Assembly (NCBI GenBank): GCA_012932295.1 | Contig: JAAONU010000003.1 | Span: forward strand, 28,196,361 to 28,260,360 | DNA: 64,000 nucleotides | Source: Cyclina sinensis | Taxonomy: Eukaryota > Mollusca > Bivalvia > Venerida > Veneridae | Reading direction: 5' to 3' | Shown here: positions 12,761 through 24,113 of the stretch, piece after piece | Numbering within the stretch: the first letter of the stretch is position 1 | Layout: each line of letters begins with the position of its first letter | Notes under the pieces: model-generated | Told to the model about the DNA's origin: nothing | Database searches by the model: none | Seen by the model: only the letters and a program-made list of their open reading frames with translations | Program-made: the position numbers and the translations under genes

Positions 12761-13646
12761 ACATATGGTTAAAACTAAGATTTATCCAATCTTTTAGAGT
12801 TCATTCAAAGAAAGGTTATACCTGATAATTATATGATATGATATAATTGTGTGTTAAAACAAGATTTGTGAAATTTAATACAACGAAATACAAGAAGTTT
12901 ATACTGTAACATTCTCAGCATATCTATTGAAAGATAAATTACTTAGCATACTCTTAATAATAATGAGCTTTCTGTGAGTCTAAGAAATTGAAATCATCCA
13001 TCTTATTTGAACAAGTAAGAATGCATGATATTATAATTTGCAGAATAATGATACAATTGGGAAATTGGGTAATCCGCTGTACTCAAATGTGCGCTGTACA
13101 GTACAATAATCTTAGCTTTCAGTGTAATAAAAGTTTAAATTTAGTTTCAATTATACCGATTATTTGCGGTCGCTATGGCTTTGCTTTTAATGTTTTAATG
13201 TTTTTCTTTTAACACACTCTGTATCGGTGAATTTTCACTCAGATAGATAAAGAAGTAACTTATATGTCTTTTATTTTTTGCAGAACAAGTCTATAAAGTT
13301 GTCTGCTGCCCAACGATAAACTATTTTGGCAATGGTGGCATTTAAAAGAAATAAAGATAAAAATTCAATTTGAAAGTGCTTTTTCAAATGTTAGTAGATA
13401 GCAGAACATGTTTTGTGCCTTCAAAGCACTGATCTTGAGCGATTTCATTTTCATTTCATCAAGTGAACCTGTTTGTTAAATCTAAATTTAAAGCTTATTT
13501 TCTTTCAGAACGTAAAAAAATGCTTGACAAAAAAAGTTAAAACTATCACATGTACGAGGCAGTTATGTTGAGAAACATTACTAGACAACAATTTTCCTTA
13601 TGCCAATATTTAAATCCTCCATTTTAAACGCAACCTTTCATTTCAG
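12761..13646. other. Upstream flank of transporter copy 2; first exon not found
   Basis: Bases 12830-12960 resemble 42850-42985 (tail 'AAATTACT.AGCATACT'). The start-codon exon of the transporter should lie here or further upstream, ending in phase 2, but I found no convincing candidate. Confidence 0.4.
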
Positions 13647-16312
13647 AAATATTAAATGGATAATACTTGCAGTGGCAACAATCACTTTGATGACAGACTT
13701 CGCCCTTTTGTTTTCATTTGGAGCTTTATATGTTGAAATGTTGGAAGAATATCAGAATGGCCGAGCGCAGACAGCCATTGTTCAGGCATTACTTTTAGGC
13801 GTTGGTTTAGGTTCCGGTAATTACTAAGCTTTCTTAACATTTTGTTGCAATTATACGCGATTTGGAAGAAACAGACTGAGAAGGAAAATACTTGGTACCC
13901 ATGAGTTAAAACATTCATTAACCATATCGCAGCAAATAAAAATTGAATTAAGACTCTTGTCAACTGTATTAATTTATTTTTCTCGTTGTCTAGATTCGCT
14001 GTTGAATGTTGATCCATTCTTTCAAAGCATAGTTTATAAATGCTTTTTGTAAAGGACTTTTGACTACTTTTCATGTCTATTATTATTATTATTATTATTA
14101 TTTCAGGAATAGTTAGCGGATTGCTTATTAATAAGGTAGGCCTGCCTTGTGTTACTTTAATATCCAGTATATTGGTGCCTTTTGGATTTGTAGTCTCGTA
14201 CTTTGCTACTTCCATGTATCATCTGTATATTAGCGTAGGGATTTTATCTGGTACGTGTTTATCTTTATTCTATTTTTTTCACTGCATTTGTATAAAAACT
14301 TTTCTAGACTTTTTATAAAGATTTAAAGATAATTAGTAAATGTTTTGTTTGTACAATGACATATTTTGTCGAAAAATGGTAATGAGAAAGAAGACGTTCC
14401 ATTTATGAAGGAAATTTCTATTTTCGGTTGTTCGTATTTCTCTTGCCAGGCGTTTGATCCTTAAATCGATTTCACCCTTTTCGATCCACAGGTTTAAACT
14501 AAAACACAATTTTCATTCAAACATAGCCATGAATTTGATGTGTACAGTAGCAACGATCTCTAGAACATTCGTTTTACTCTTACAGCTGAAACATTTAAAT
14601 GTTACTTCTATGCATTTTCAACAAGGATTTTTATCCAATAATTTGTGTGCTCTAAATTGAAATAAACAACTGTTACTTTGAATAAAACGTAAATTCAAAC
14701 ATTATATTTTAGCGTTTGGCATAAGTTTGGCCCAGACCAGTTGTTACACAGTGGTAGCGCGTGTATTTTCCGACCGTCAACAGCTCATGTGTACAACAGT
14801 CTTAACAACTGCCACGGGCATTTCTTCTCTTACCTACCCGTACATTCTTACATGGCTGGACCAATGCTATGGTTTATCAGGAACGTTCCTTATCTTAGGT
14901 GGGATATCTGGGCACACATTTTTGTTATTCACAACCTGCTTTATTTTTCGAAGAGAAATTACTGGAAAACACGATTCTAGAGACTTTGGAAAAATTAAAC
15001 ACACTAGCGATCACATGACGCCTTCAAATACAAACCATAGTACAGAATTAGAACACAATAGCAAGAATGATGATTTAACTAATTTTAAGAAGACACGGTC
15101 TGTTGGTCAGAAAAGAGCCAAAGATAAACTTCGAGAATATGAAGACAAATTATCAATCGATATAAATAAGCCTTCAGAAACACACTGCAGTGATCATCTT
15201 AGAAACAATTCTAAAACAGATTGCACTATTAGTCACTTGGAAACCACGCATGTTAACAGATCCAACGATATGCAATTAAATGAGAGTCAACCAACTACCA
15301 AAAACGCTTGTGTTTCTTATGCGTTGGTAACATTAAAAAAGTTGTGGACTAAACCTTATATGTGTCTGGCTGTAGCGTTTTGGTTTGGAATCATAAGTTT
15401 AAATGCATTTTTACCAATTATGTTAGACATTGCCTTGTGGAAAGGTTTATTGTCTTCACAAGGCGTCCATACGTTGTTAGCATTTAACATAATAAACGTC
15501 ATAAGCAGATTAGTTCCGGGTCTTCTGAAACAACGAAAGGGAATAAATTCGTTCATGTGGTCGGTTGTTTCGTCATTGTCAGGATTATTTGGTCAGATGA
15601 TTCTCTATTTCTCAACAAACTTGGCGATGTATATGCTCGGAGTGTCTTTAAGTGGGCTGGCATATGGTGGAATAGTGTCCTCCTCGATAAATGCGACAAT
15701 AAGGATAGTGAGCCTTGATCAAGTACCCGTAGCAATTGGGTTTCTGCTTACTGTTAACGGACTACTGTCGATTGCAACTGGGCCTTTATTTGGTAAATAA
15801 AATGTTTTTTAATATTTTATGTTCTTTGTAGTTCATCTGTTTCTTTAAATTATAACATAACATTGCCTACCTTAACGTTTCAACAAAAAACTAATTCAAT
15901 TAATACACTGTCACTGGAATACACTCGAGATTTTGAGGGTTTACAGTAAAAAGAATCTCCCAATTTAAAAGAAATAATGCTTCTACGATAATAAGTAAAC
16001 TTTTTAAAAAATGATGATAAAGCTATCAATTAAACACATGCGTTCGGGTAACTGTAAAACCTTTAACAAACTAGTGATATGTTCGCAAAGTGCATTGCGT
16101 TCTTGTTCTTCGTGTCTCATGACATTCATTTGAAGTTTTTCATATGTTCATTTACAGGAGGCCTTCGAGACATAACTGGGTCTTATGGAAGCGTACTATT
16201 GATTATTAGCGCGTGTCAAGCTGTCTCTGCTTTTTTCTACTTAGTCGCAATGTCATTGCGATACCAGCAGAACAGAGAGTTAGGAAAAAGTAGCTGCGAC
16301 ACAAATAAATGA
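13647..16312 (+). CDS. SLC16-like (monocarboxylate transporter family) membrane transporter, copy 2
   Basis: Four coding exons: 13647-13816, 14107-14250, 14713-15792 and 16158-16312 (TGA 16310-16312). All have GT/AG borders, with phases 2 entering and then 1, 1, 1. They join to about 515 residues plus a missing short N-terminus. TM1 is in NIKWIILAVATITLMTD and onward; TM2-TM4 are in the second exon; TM5-TM6, the long charged loop and TM7-TM11 are in the large exon; the end of TM11 and TM12 (SVLLIISACQAVSAFFYL) are in the last. Length and layout match MCTs of about 450-550 residues. The TM8 stretch is INVISRLVPG: the Arg is kept, while the Asp essential for proton coupling in MCT1 is Asn. The TM1 Lys position is hydrophobic (Phe by my alignment). 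I infer a plasma-membrane facilitator of unknown substrate. The in-frame ATG at 13600 sits before a good acceptor and was not taken as the start. Confidence 0.9.
14079..14102 (+). repeat. (ATT)n microsatellite abutting a splice acceptor
   Basis: Eight or so ATT units run into TTTCAG, the acceptor of the second exon of transporter copy 2. Length changes here could affect the distance from branch point to acceptor. Confidence 0.85.
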
Positions 16313-16600
16313 AATTTTAATTTATAGATGCATGTTGTATTTCCAAAATCAATACACTACAGTTAAGGTAAGAGGAATACAACAGATGGTAATAACAAAA
16401 TGGACATAATCAAATTGTCTTGAAAATATTTGTGTTCTGAAATGAAAAAAAAAAAAACTTCAGAAAGAAATAAATCTAAACTAATGAATCTGTAGTATAC
16501 ACTTGAAAGAGATTTACTTGTATCTTTTCACGTTTAACGGTTGTCTTGTTTGAGCATGAATTGATTGATTAATTGATATTTATTTAGGTTAAAACACACA
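16313..16600. other. 3' flank of transporter copy 2
   Basis: Non-coding. A poly-A run at 16447-16458 and AAATAAA near 16468 are candidate 3' end signals. Confidence 0.4.
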
Positions 16601-18035
16601 TATACACTGACCCAAAAAAGAAACCTGACAATATGTTATTTATGAAATTTCTGAACATATAATCGGGATAGAGTCAAACCAAAGATGGGACATTATAATG
16701 CAATGTGTTCCTGAAGAATTTATGCAATCTGATTTTTGTAGGGCATGCGTCAAAATGTTAAATGACGTCGAATGTAAGGTAGGGGTCAAAACTCATTTTG
16801 GCATATTAAAGCTTTTGCCATTGGGTTGCTTTTCAGTGGTGATAACTTGAAATTTCTTGCGAGATTGTCTGATAATCGAAGTTCTAATGCACCCTCGTAC
16901 CTGTTATGACCACCTCTGGCTCTAATGAGTGCTTCAATACGTCTTCTCATCGAGTTTACGTATTGTTGTACCAGCTGATTAGGGAGGTTGTTCCACTCCC
17001 TGACAAGGGCATTTGCTAGCTCGTTTACAGTGCGAGGTGCATGACGAGACGGACACGTCTCCCCAGTTCGTCCCAAATGTGCTCCACTGGATTCATGTCC
17101 GGAGAATTTGCCGGCCAATGCATGACGTTTACGTTAGACTAAGAGTCTAGTCTTTTGTCCCCCCATAATACCATCCCAAACCATAACTCCCCTGCCACCG
17201 AAACGATCATGTTCTCTGACACAAACAGGAGTAAATCTTTCACCCTGTCTAAGATAGACACGTTGACGAGCATCAGCGTTACTCAAGTTGAATTTGGATT
17301 CATCTGAAAACAAAACTCTGTTCTAGTCTCGTCTACGCCAACGACGATGTAAACGCGCCCAGCGTAAACGTGCCTGCCGATGACGTGATGTCAAAATACT
17401 GTCTGTGTATGGACGCCGCGCTCTAATCGGGCAATTTTGTTCACGTAGCCGATTTCTAATTGTTTGTGGGCACACATTGTACGCTGGTGCCGTCAACGTC
17501 GCAGGTTGGAATCTGTGACGTAAGTGCGTCAAAACGATGTACCGATCGTCCCGTTGGCTAGTTGCTCTTGGTCTACCTGACCTTGGACGATCATGCACAT
17601 CACTTGTCAGCCTAAAGCGCCTGACAAGCTCATGCACTGTGTTGCGACTGCAGTTAAATGTCCTGCTAACGTCAACGGCAGAGACGCCAGCTTGAAGCAT
17701 GCCGATAGCCCAATTTCTTTCTGCCTCTGATGAACGTGGCATTTTGTAACCATCAAATGTCAATGGTGATTTCTACTGTGTCATCACTTGGTGAATGTAT
17801 CGCGCTTTTGTTCACATTCTATTGGGTCTCATTCATTGAGCACAGGCATTACGTGCGAAAGCGGCTATTTGACGATTACCCAATTTCGATGAGTATCAAG
17901 CTAGCTAGAGTTAACACACATATTGTGTATCGAAAATCTACGGATATGAGATAAATATGTTTTTATTAGATGCCCATGTTAAAAAGATATTGCAACATTA
18001 AAAGTGTCAGGTTTCTTTTTTGGTTGAGTTTACAT
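16601..18035 (-). mobile_element. Internally deleted Tc1-like transposon with terminal inverted repeats
   Basis: Inverted repeats are visible: CCAAAAAAGAAACCTGACA at 16612-16630 and its complement at 18005-18023. Weaker matching extends outward to about 16601 and 18035. The minus-strand transposase begins at 17763 with two Tc1-type helix-turn-helix parts (NWAIGMLQAGVSAVDVSRTF, then RPRSGRPRATSQRD) and reads to RRRD at 17326. An in-frame TAG then replaces the usual Trp before VLFSDESKFNL, which holds the first catalytic Asp. After GGQKTRL the sequence jumps to HWPANSPDMNPVEHIWDELG, which holds the third acidic residue, so the segment with the second Asp (family motif HDNARPH) is deleted. A frameshift follows. 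Non-autonomous, dead copy. Confidence 0.9.
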
Positions 18036-18489
18036 ATACACAATAAATACACATACGCAAACATCGATGTAAAAAGTAGATAAATGATTTGTTAAAAAGT
18101 ACTTTGGTAGTTTGTCATAAATAGCTGTATCACAGTAAGCTTACTTGAAAAACACCAATTTTAGAGCTAAAACAAGGCTAAATTGTATACTTAATTTGTG
18201 TTTAAATAGATAAGAAGTATTTAATATGTAATAATTTAAGCAAAAGCATGTATATAGTAGTGTGAAATAACCTCGGATTGCCCACGAAAGCCCGAAGGTT
18301 TATTTCCAATGGGGTCCTTGGACAAATACTTACTGTTATATATAATACAATTAAACAAACATAAATAAAATGAAAAAAATAAATAAAAAATAAAAGATTT
18401 CGGAAATTGGAGGTTGTCATAAAGAATACTTAAAATATTTTCTATTAAATTTAAAATACATTTTGTATTTTCATCGATTAAGTTTAAAA
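18036..18489. other. AT-rich spacer, possibly 3' UTR of the adjacent LINE
   Basis: No coding signal. It directly follows the end of the minus-strand LINE frames and may include its 3' untranslated end. Confidence 0.3.
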
Positions 18490-21150
18490 CACTGAGACTG
18501 ATATCTAGTCAAACAAGTGCAGTTAGCTTCGAGTTCCTAGCTTTTTCAAGTAAGTAGGCCTTTACAGAACTTTTGAAATATCCAATCTTGGTAAGTGTTT
18601 TAATGTTTGCAGGCAAGGAATTCCAGTCATTAACTGCACTATAAAAGAAAGTTACATTATCTTTTCCATAACATTTCGGGGCTCTAAAATTGTACTGATT
18701 CGCCCGAGTGGAAAAGTTATGTATATAACAGGTACAACATTTTCTTTCATACATGAGGGGCACTGGTTATTGACAATTTTAAATACATGGTTCAGACGTA
18801 ATTGCTTATTTCGATTTTCTACATTTAACAAAGACATATCAGCAAGACTTACAGTATTGACACTTTCTCTGGGCCCCATGCCCTGTATAAATCTAACGAT
18901 TTTATTTTGACAAATTTGGAAGCTTGTTTTTTAAACGTTTGCTCAGACTCGGGTACCAAGAAGAACAGGAGTAATTGAGGTGGCACTGTATAAGTGCTGA
19001 ACATAAATATTTTCTGGTTTTGTAATATAGAAAACCTTGCTTGTCCGTACATAAATTTAAGACGTGAATTTACCTTGCAAAGAATATTATTAACAATAGT
19101 TTCACCTGACAAAGAATTATCAATATTTAGACCTAGATAATTAACAAATTGTTTGGACTCAATAATATGTCCATTACAAACTATTTTAAGATCTTTAACT
19201 TGTTTAAGCTTTCGTTTTGAACCAAACATAAGACATTCAGTCTTTCCAAGATGTAATGACAATTTGTTATTTACAAGCCAAGATGGACAGGACTCCAGTA
19301 CATGTCCGAGTTTTTGGGAAATTAAGTTTATATAAAGATCAATACTAATAATCATGTCATTTACGTAGCACAAAAATAGAAGAGGACCCGGGATACTGCC
19401 CTGGGAAACCCGACATGTAACAGGCTTATATTCTGATAAAATATTATCACACTAACATTTTGTTTTCTACCTCTAAGATAAGACATAAACCAGTAAGTAT
19501 TTGCAATACCCATTAATTTCAGTTTTCCACATAAAATATCATGGTTGACAGTATCAGAGGCTTTTTGTAGGTCTAACATTACCATGCCTGTGTATAAACC
19601 CTTTGAATTATTATTTCTGATATGATCCATAAGGTGGATAAGACATGTATCGGTGGAATAAGAATTTCTTAAGCCAGACTGTAATTCATACAATAGATTA
19701 TTGTCAATTAAAAGCTTTTCAAGTTGTGAATACACAGATTTTTCTAAAATTTTAGACACAATACTTAAAATACTAACAGATCTATAATTTCCTACTTCCA
19801 GATTACTATTTTTCTTATACAACGGTTTCACCCTAGCTATTTTCATATCATCAGGTATAAAATTTTCTGAAATTGACATATTTACAGTTAAAGTAATTGG
19901 TACTTTCAAAAATGAAACTGCATCTTTTAAAAACCTGGCAGGGATTTCTTCTAAACCGGTACTCTTTGCTAAATTTAATTTCTTAAGTTCTTTGTATACA
20001 AATATGCCTCAGACACATGTTTCAAGTAGAATTTAATATGTTTCTTAACATTTCTACCGTTATAAAAATCTAACAAAGCCTGTGAGTCAAGGTCAAACAA
20101 ATTGCTAGCACATGGTAATTTATCAACAAGTTTAGAGGCAACAGTAGTAAAAACAATCATTAAATTGATTTGCAATTTTCTGAGGACTATGACAATATTC
20201 ACCTTCAATATATAAAGCAATATTTTTCCTACAGTTTTGGATTTATACCCTAACTGTAACAGTTTTAAATGTTGTCACAGACTTTTTGGATCATTTCTAT
20301 TTTCAGTAAGTTGATCAGAAAAATAAGTAGACTTAGCATGTTTTACTTCTCTTTGGATAATATTTCTAAATTAAGAATAACAAGAAAAATCTTCATGACA
20401 ACCATATTTTCTAAATTTGTACAAGTAGGAATCTCTAGTTTTGATATAATCTAAAATCTCAGATGACATCCAAGGCTCAGTTCTCTGCTTTAATCTGATT
20501 TCCTTAGCAGGAGCAATGGCATTCAATACTGACATAAAAATATTTTTAAATGCTTACCATGAGTTGTTTACATTATCAGAATAAAACCATTTACTCCAGT
20601 CTGCCTGACCTAATTTTTCAATAAACAATTCTTTACTGTATTTCTTTACACATCTAAATTTAGAAAAATAATGCTTTGAAAAAGTATTTTTGTTGATTTT
20701 CCTAGTACAAAAAGTCAAAAAGTGGTCACTAAGACCAACAGAAATAACACCATATTGAATACTCCTATCTTTTGAATTTGTAATAATATGAGTAATTATG
20801 CTGCAACTTGATTTAGAAATCCTAGTGGCTTTAGTAATAATCTGCTGCAGATCAAAAATTTTTAAAAGGCTTGAGTAAGATTTGAAAAGTGAACTTGACT
20901 TTTGGTTAAAACAAATGTTAACATCATCAAGAATGTCACTTTCACAATCTGATCTAAGTCTAGATAAAACAGTTTCAAAATGTTCAATAAAATCTGTCTG
21001 TTTTGGAGGATTATGTATAGTACCAACAATAATTGGTTTGGTCTTTGGTAAAAGAATTTCAACAAAAATTAATTCATCATTAAAAAACATTTAAATCAGT
21101 CATAGCAGTAAAAGAAATATCATTCCTCACACAGCAACACACGGACTTTT
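18490..21150 (-). mobile_element. Degenerate CR1/Jockey-like LINE
   Basis: Minus-strand frames run from an endonuclease part at 21090-20554 (GTIHNPPKQ, DDVNICF in place of a GDFN-type box, VGLSDH) through a linker at 20220-19975 to reverse transcriptase at 19909-19361 (IPDDMKIARVKPLYKK, NYRSVSILSIVSKILEK, LQSGLRNSYSTDTCLI, LDLQKASDTVNHDIL). A frameshift near 19410 shifts the GVSQGSIPGPLLFLCYVNDM segment. The frame at 19373-18849 (WLVNNKLSLHLGKTECLMFG, NYLGLNID) resumes right after YVNDM without the catalytic Y/FADD segment, so the active site has been deleted. The C-terminus (NVTFFYSAVNDWNSLPANIK) is at 18763-18509. A dead copy. Confidence 0.85.
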
Positions 21151-22433
21151 TTCTTCACCTGACATAAGAACCTTATGACAGAAGTTGCACATTTGTTGTT
21201 ATCATGATCTTTCACGCGTTTTGAAAACATGGTTGTTTTCATTTCAAGTAAAACGCCTGTTCATTTATATCATTTTTCTTAAAACAATATTTACCAGTTA
21301 GATTCTCCAGTAAGCCTATCATAAAATATATATTGTGAGGCGTAATAAACGTTCTTTCAAATAACGTGTTATGGATCATTAATTTGTTTTTTCAAAGGCA
21401 GCGCTGAATCTGAATAACTTTTAGGCGTTTGCCTTGCATTTAATTTGCAAAAATGAATTCCAATTATCACTAGTAATATAGTAACAGCTTTCATTTTGCT
21501 TAACTGCCGGAATAAACTGTTTTTAAAGCGTTATATTAATCATTAAAGGATTTTTACTGTGGTTCAGCATTATGGTAAACACATACGTATTTTTTTTAAT
21601 ATCATATATTTTTCTAGAGTGAAAATATCTGTTATTCAAAGAATGAACGATCATTACTTAGCTGAGAACCTTGAATTAGGGAGACATTTGTTGTATCGCA
21701 AATTGTTTTGCTGTACAGAACGACTATGAAACATATTTCAGTTGATAACCTATATTTCGCCTATTTTAGAATATGGTAAGATTTTGTCGCAATGCATCAT
21801 GCTCGATTAGGCGTCCATCAGCAATTTAAAATGATGGGGACTTTCATGCGTGAACTTTTATTATTTTGTTCTCAGTTTATTCTGTACACTTATTCAAATT
21901 TTCTTATCTGAAACTACAGATTTAAAGCTTTCAAACTCGGTAAACAGTATCAACTCTGTGAATTATACCCTCTGCAGTCATTGGCTCGGAAAACATAAAA
22001 TGACTAAAAAAATATTTCTATGTTTAATTCACTCGTTTATTCAAATTTTCAAATGTTAAAGTCTCCTGTAACATATACTTGCCCTAAATTATTTTATTTG
22101 ATAGCTATTTCTAGCTGTTCATGATAAAGTAAACTCTACTGGCAAGCACTTGAGAATCACTCGGAGGCATGTATACAAGACAAAGAAAAATATTTTGATC
22201 AAACGGAAATAATTGTTTACAATTTTTTACCCATAATATTTCTTTCTGTTCTTTTTTTGTTTTATTTTTAAATATTGTTTAATATAACTGAAATATTAAC
22301 GTCAAAGAGCGTGATTCTTTATCAACGAGCTTTTTAATCAGCTGATGTATTTTGTTGATGTTGTATTTCCGACTTTGCTTTAAGCGTTTTTACTGACTTT
22401 TGAACGTTGTTTTTTTTATATCATCCGTAGTCT
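21151..22433. repeat. Non-coding flank sharing a duplicated block
   Basis: Bases 21190-21450 (TTGTTATCATGATC..., AAGTAAAACGCC, ACCAGTTAG, ATAACTTTTAGGCGTTTG) are related to 37990-38260 downstream of transporter copy 3. No gene is seen in the rest. Confidence 0.5.
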
Positions 22434-24113
22434 TTTTATACCCCCACCACAAAATGTGGGGGGGGCTATAATGGATTCGCTTTGTCGCGTCCGTCCGTCC
22501 GTCCGTCTCCATCGTGTCCGCTCTGTAAATCCTATACCAACTGAAGGATTTTCTTCAAACTTGGCTGAAATGTTCACCTCAACAAGGGGATGTGCAAAAC
22601 CCATGTTGCCCATGTGTCAGTTCAAGGTCAAGGTCACAATTGAAGGTCAAATATCAAACAATCAAATATTAGACATTATGTCGTGTCCGCTCTGTAAGTC
22701 CTACACTCATTGAAAGATTATCTTTAATCTTGGCTCAAATGTTCACCTCAACAAGGGGATGTGCAGAACCCATGTTACCATTTTGCCGGCTTAAGGTCAA
22801 GGTCACACTTGAAGGTCAAAAATTGACATAGAAAATATTCTTAAATTTTAACATGTATTTGAATATTTCTGAAACTAGAAAACGTATTTGCTTGAAACTT
22901 AAAATATATATGAAGTGTCACAATTACGATATGCAGGTCAAGTTTCATAACTCTGTATTGCATTTTGACAAAGTTATGCCCCTTTTTAAGTCTTCAAATT
23001 TACAAACAGTCAAATATTAGACAATATGTCGTGTCAGCTCTATAAATCCTATACTAATGGAAGAATTTTCTTAAAACTTTACTCAAATGTTCAAATCAAC
23101 AAGGTTATGTGCAGAACCCATGTTACCTTTGTGCCGGCTTAAGGTTAAGGTTACACTTGAAGGTCAAAATTGACTTAGAAAATGTTCTTAAATTTTAACA
23201 TGTACTTGAATATTTCTGAAACTAGAAAACGTATTTGCTTGAAACTTAAAAGATATATGAGGTATCACAAGTAAGATATGCAGGTCAAGTTTCATAACTC
23301 TGTATTGCATTTTGACAAAGTTATGCCCATTTTTAAGTCTTTTAATTTACTTACAATCAATACTAGACAATGTGTCGTGTCCGCTCTATAAATTTTATAC
23401 TAATGGAAGGATTTTCTTCAAACTCAACTGGGCAATGTGCAGAACCCATCTTACCCTTGTGCCAGCTTAAGGTCAAGGCCACACTTGAAGGTCAAAAATT
23501 GACTTAGAAAATGTTCTGAAATTTTAACATGTACTTGAATATTTCTAAAACTAGAACAGATAATCATTTGAAACTTCAAATATATACGAAGTGTCGCAAG
23601 TAAGATATGCAGGTCAAGTTTCATAACTAAAAAAAAGTGGGGGATAACTTTGTATTGTATTTTGACAAAGTTAAGTCCATTTTTATGTCTTTAAATTTAT
23701 TTACTATAATATTTCTTAAACCAGAACAGATATTTACTTGAAACTTTATATGAATGCTTACAAGCAAGCTCAGATGACGAAAATTCTACAATTCCATTGA
23801 ATTATGACACAAGTTATGCCCCTATTAGGCTTAGAAAATGTTCTGATACAACCATTAATACTTAAATGTTTCTTAAACTAGAACAGATATTCACGAAAAT
23901 GAAAGGTTTTTTGTAACTGTTTCGAACATGATTTGACAATATATATTTATACTATTACCTGTACAATTTGTTATTTTTTTTTCACCAGAGATAATTTCTT
24001 TTTATGTATATGTATTTGTGCCACTAAAGTTATTCCCTTAACCACCTTTCCATGTCGTCTTCTGTCAAGGACATTGGTGGGGGTATGAATCGCATTCAGC
24101 GATAGTTCTAGTT
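22434..24113 (-). mobile_element. Hairpin-ended tandem-core element, family E
   Basis: Read on the minus strand it begins with a small stem (ATCGCTGAATGCGAT), then the arm ATACCCCCACCA. The core is about three and a half units of roughly 345 bp, marked by TGTCGTGTC at about 22681, 23026 and 23372. It then has a (GGAC)n stretch, an ATTATAGC box, and a hairpin CCCCCCACATTTTGTGGTGGGGG followed by TATAAAAA. The core units hold repeated AAGGTCAAGGTCA motifs. No coding region. Same plan as families A to D but unrelated in sequence. Confidence 0.75.

Noticed and set aside
13600..13646. In-frame ATG upstream of the TM1 exon in transporter copy 2 as the start codon
   Set aside because: It precedes a good polypyrimidine-CAG acceptor. 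Copy 3 has a stop in the same frame just upstream, and the stretch is not conserved as protein.
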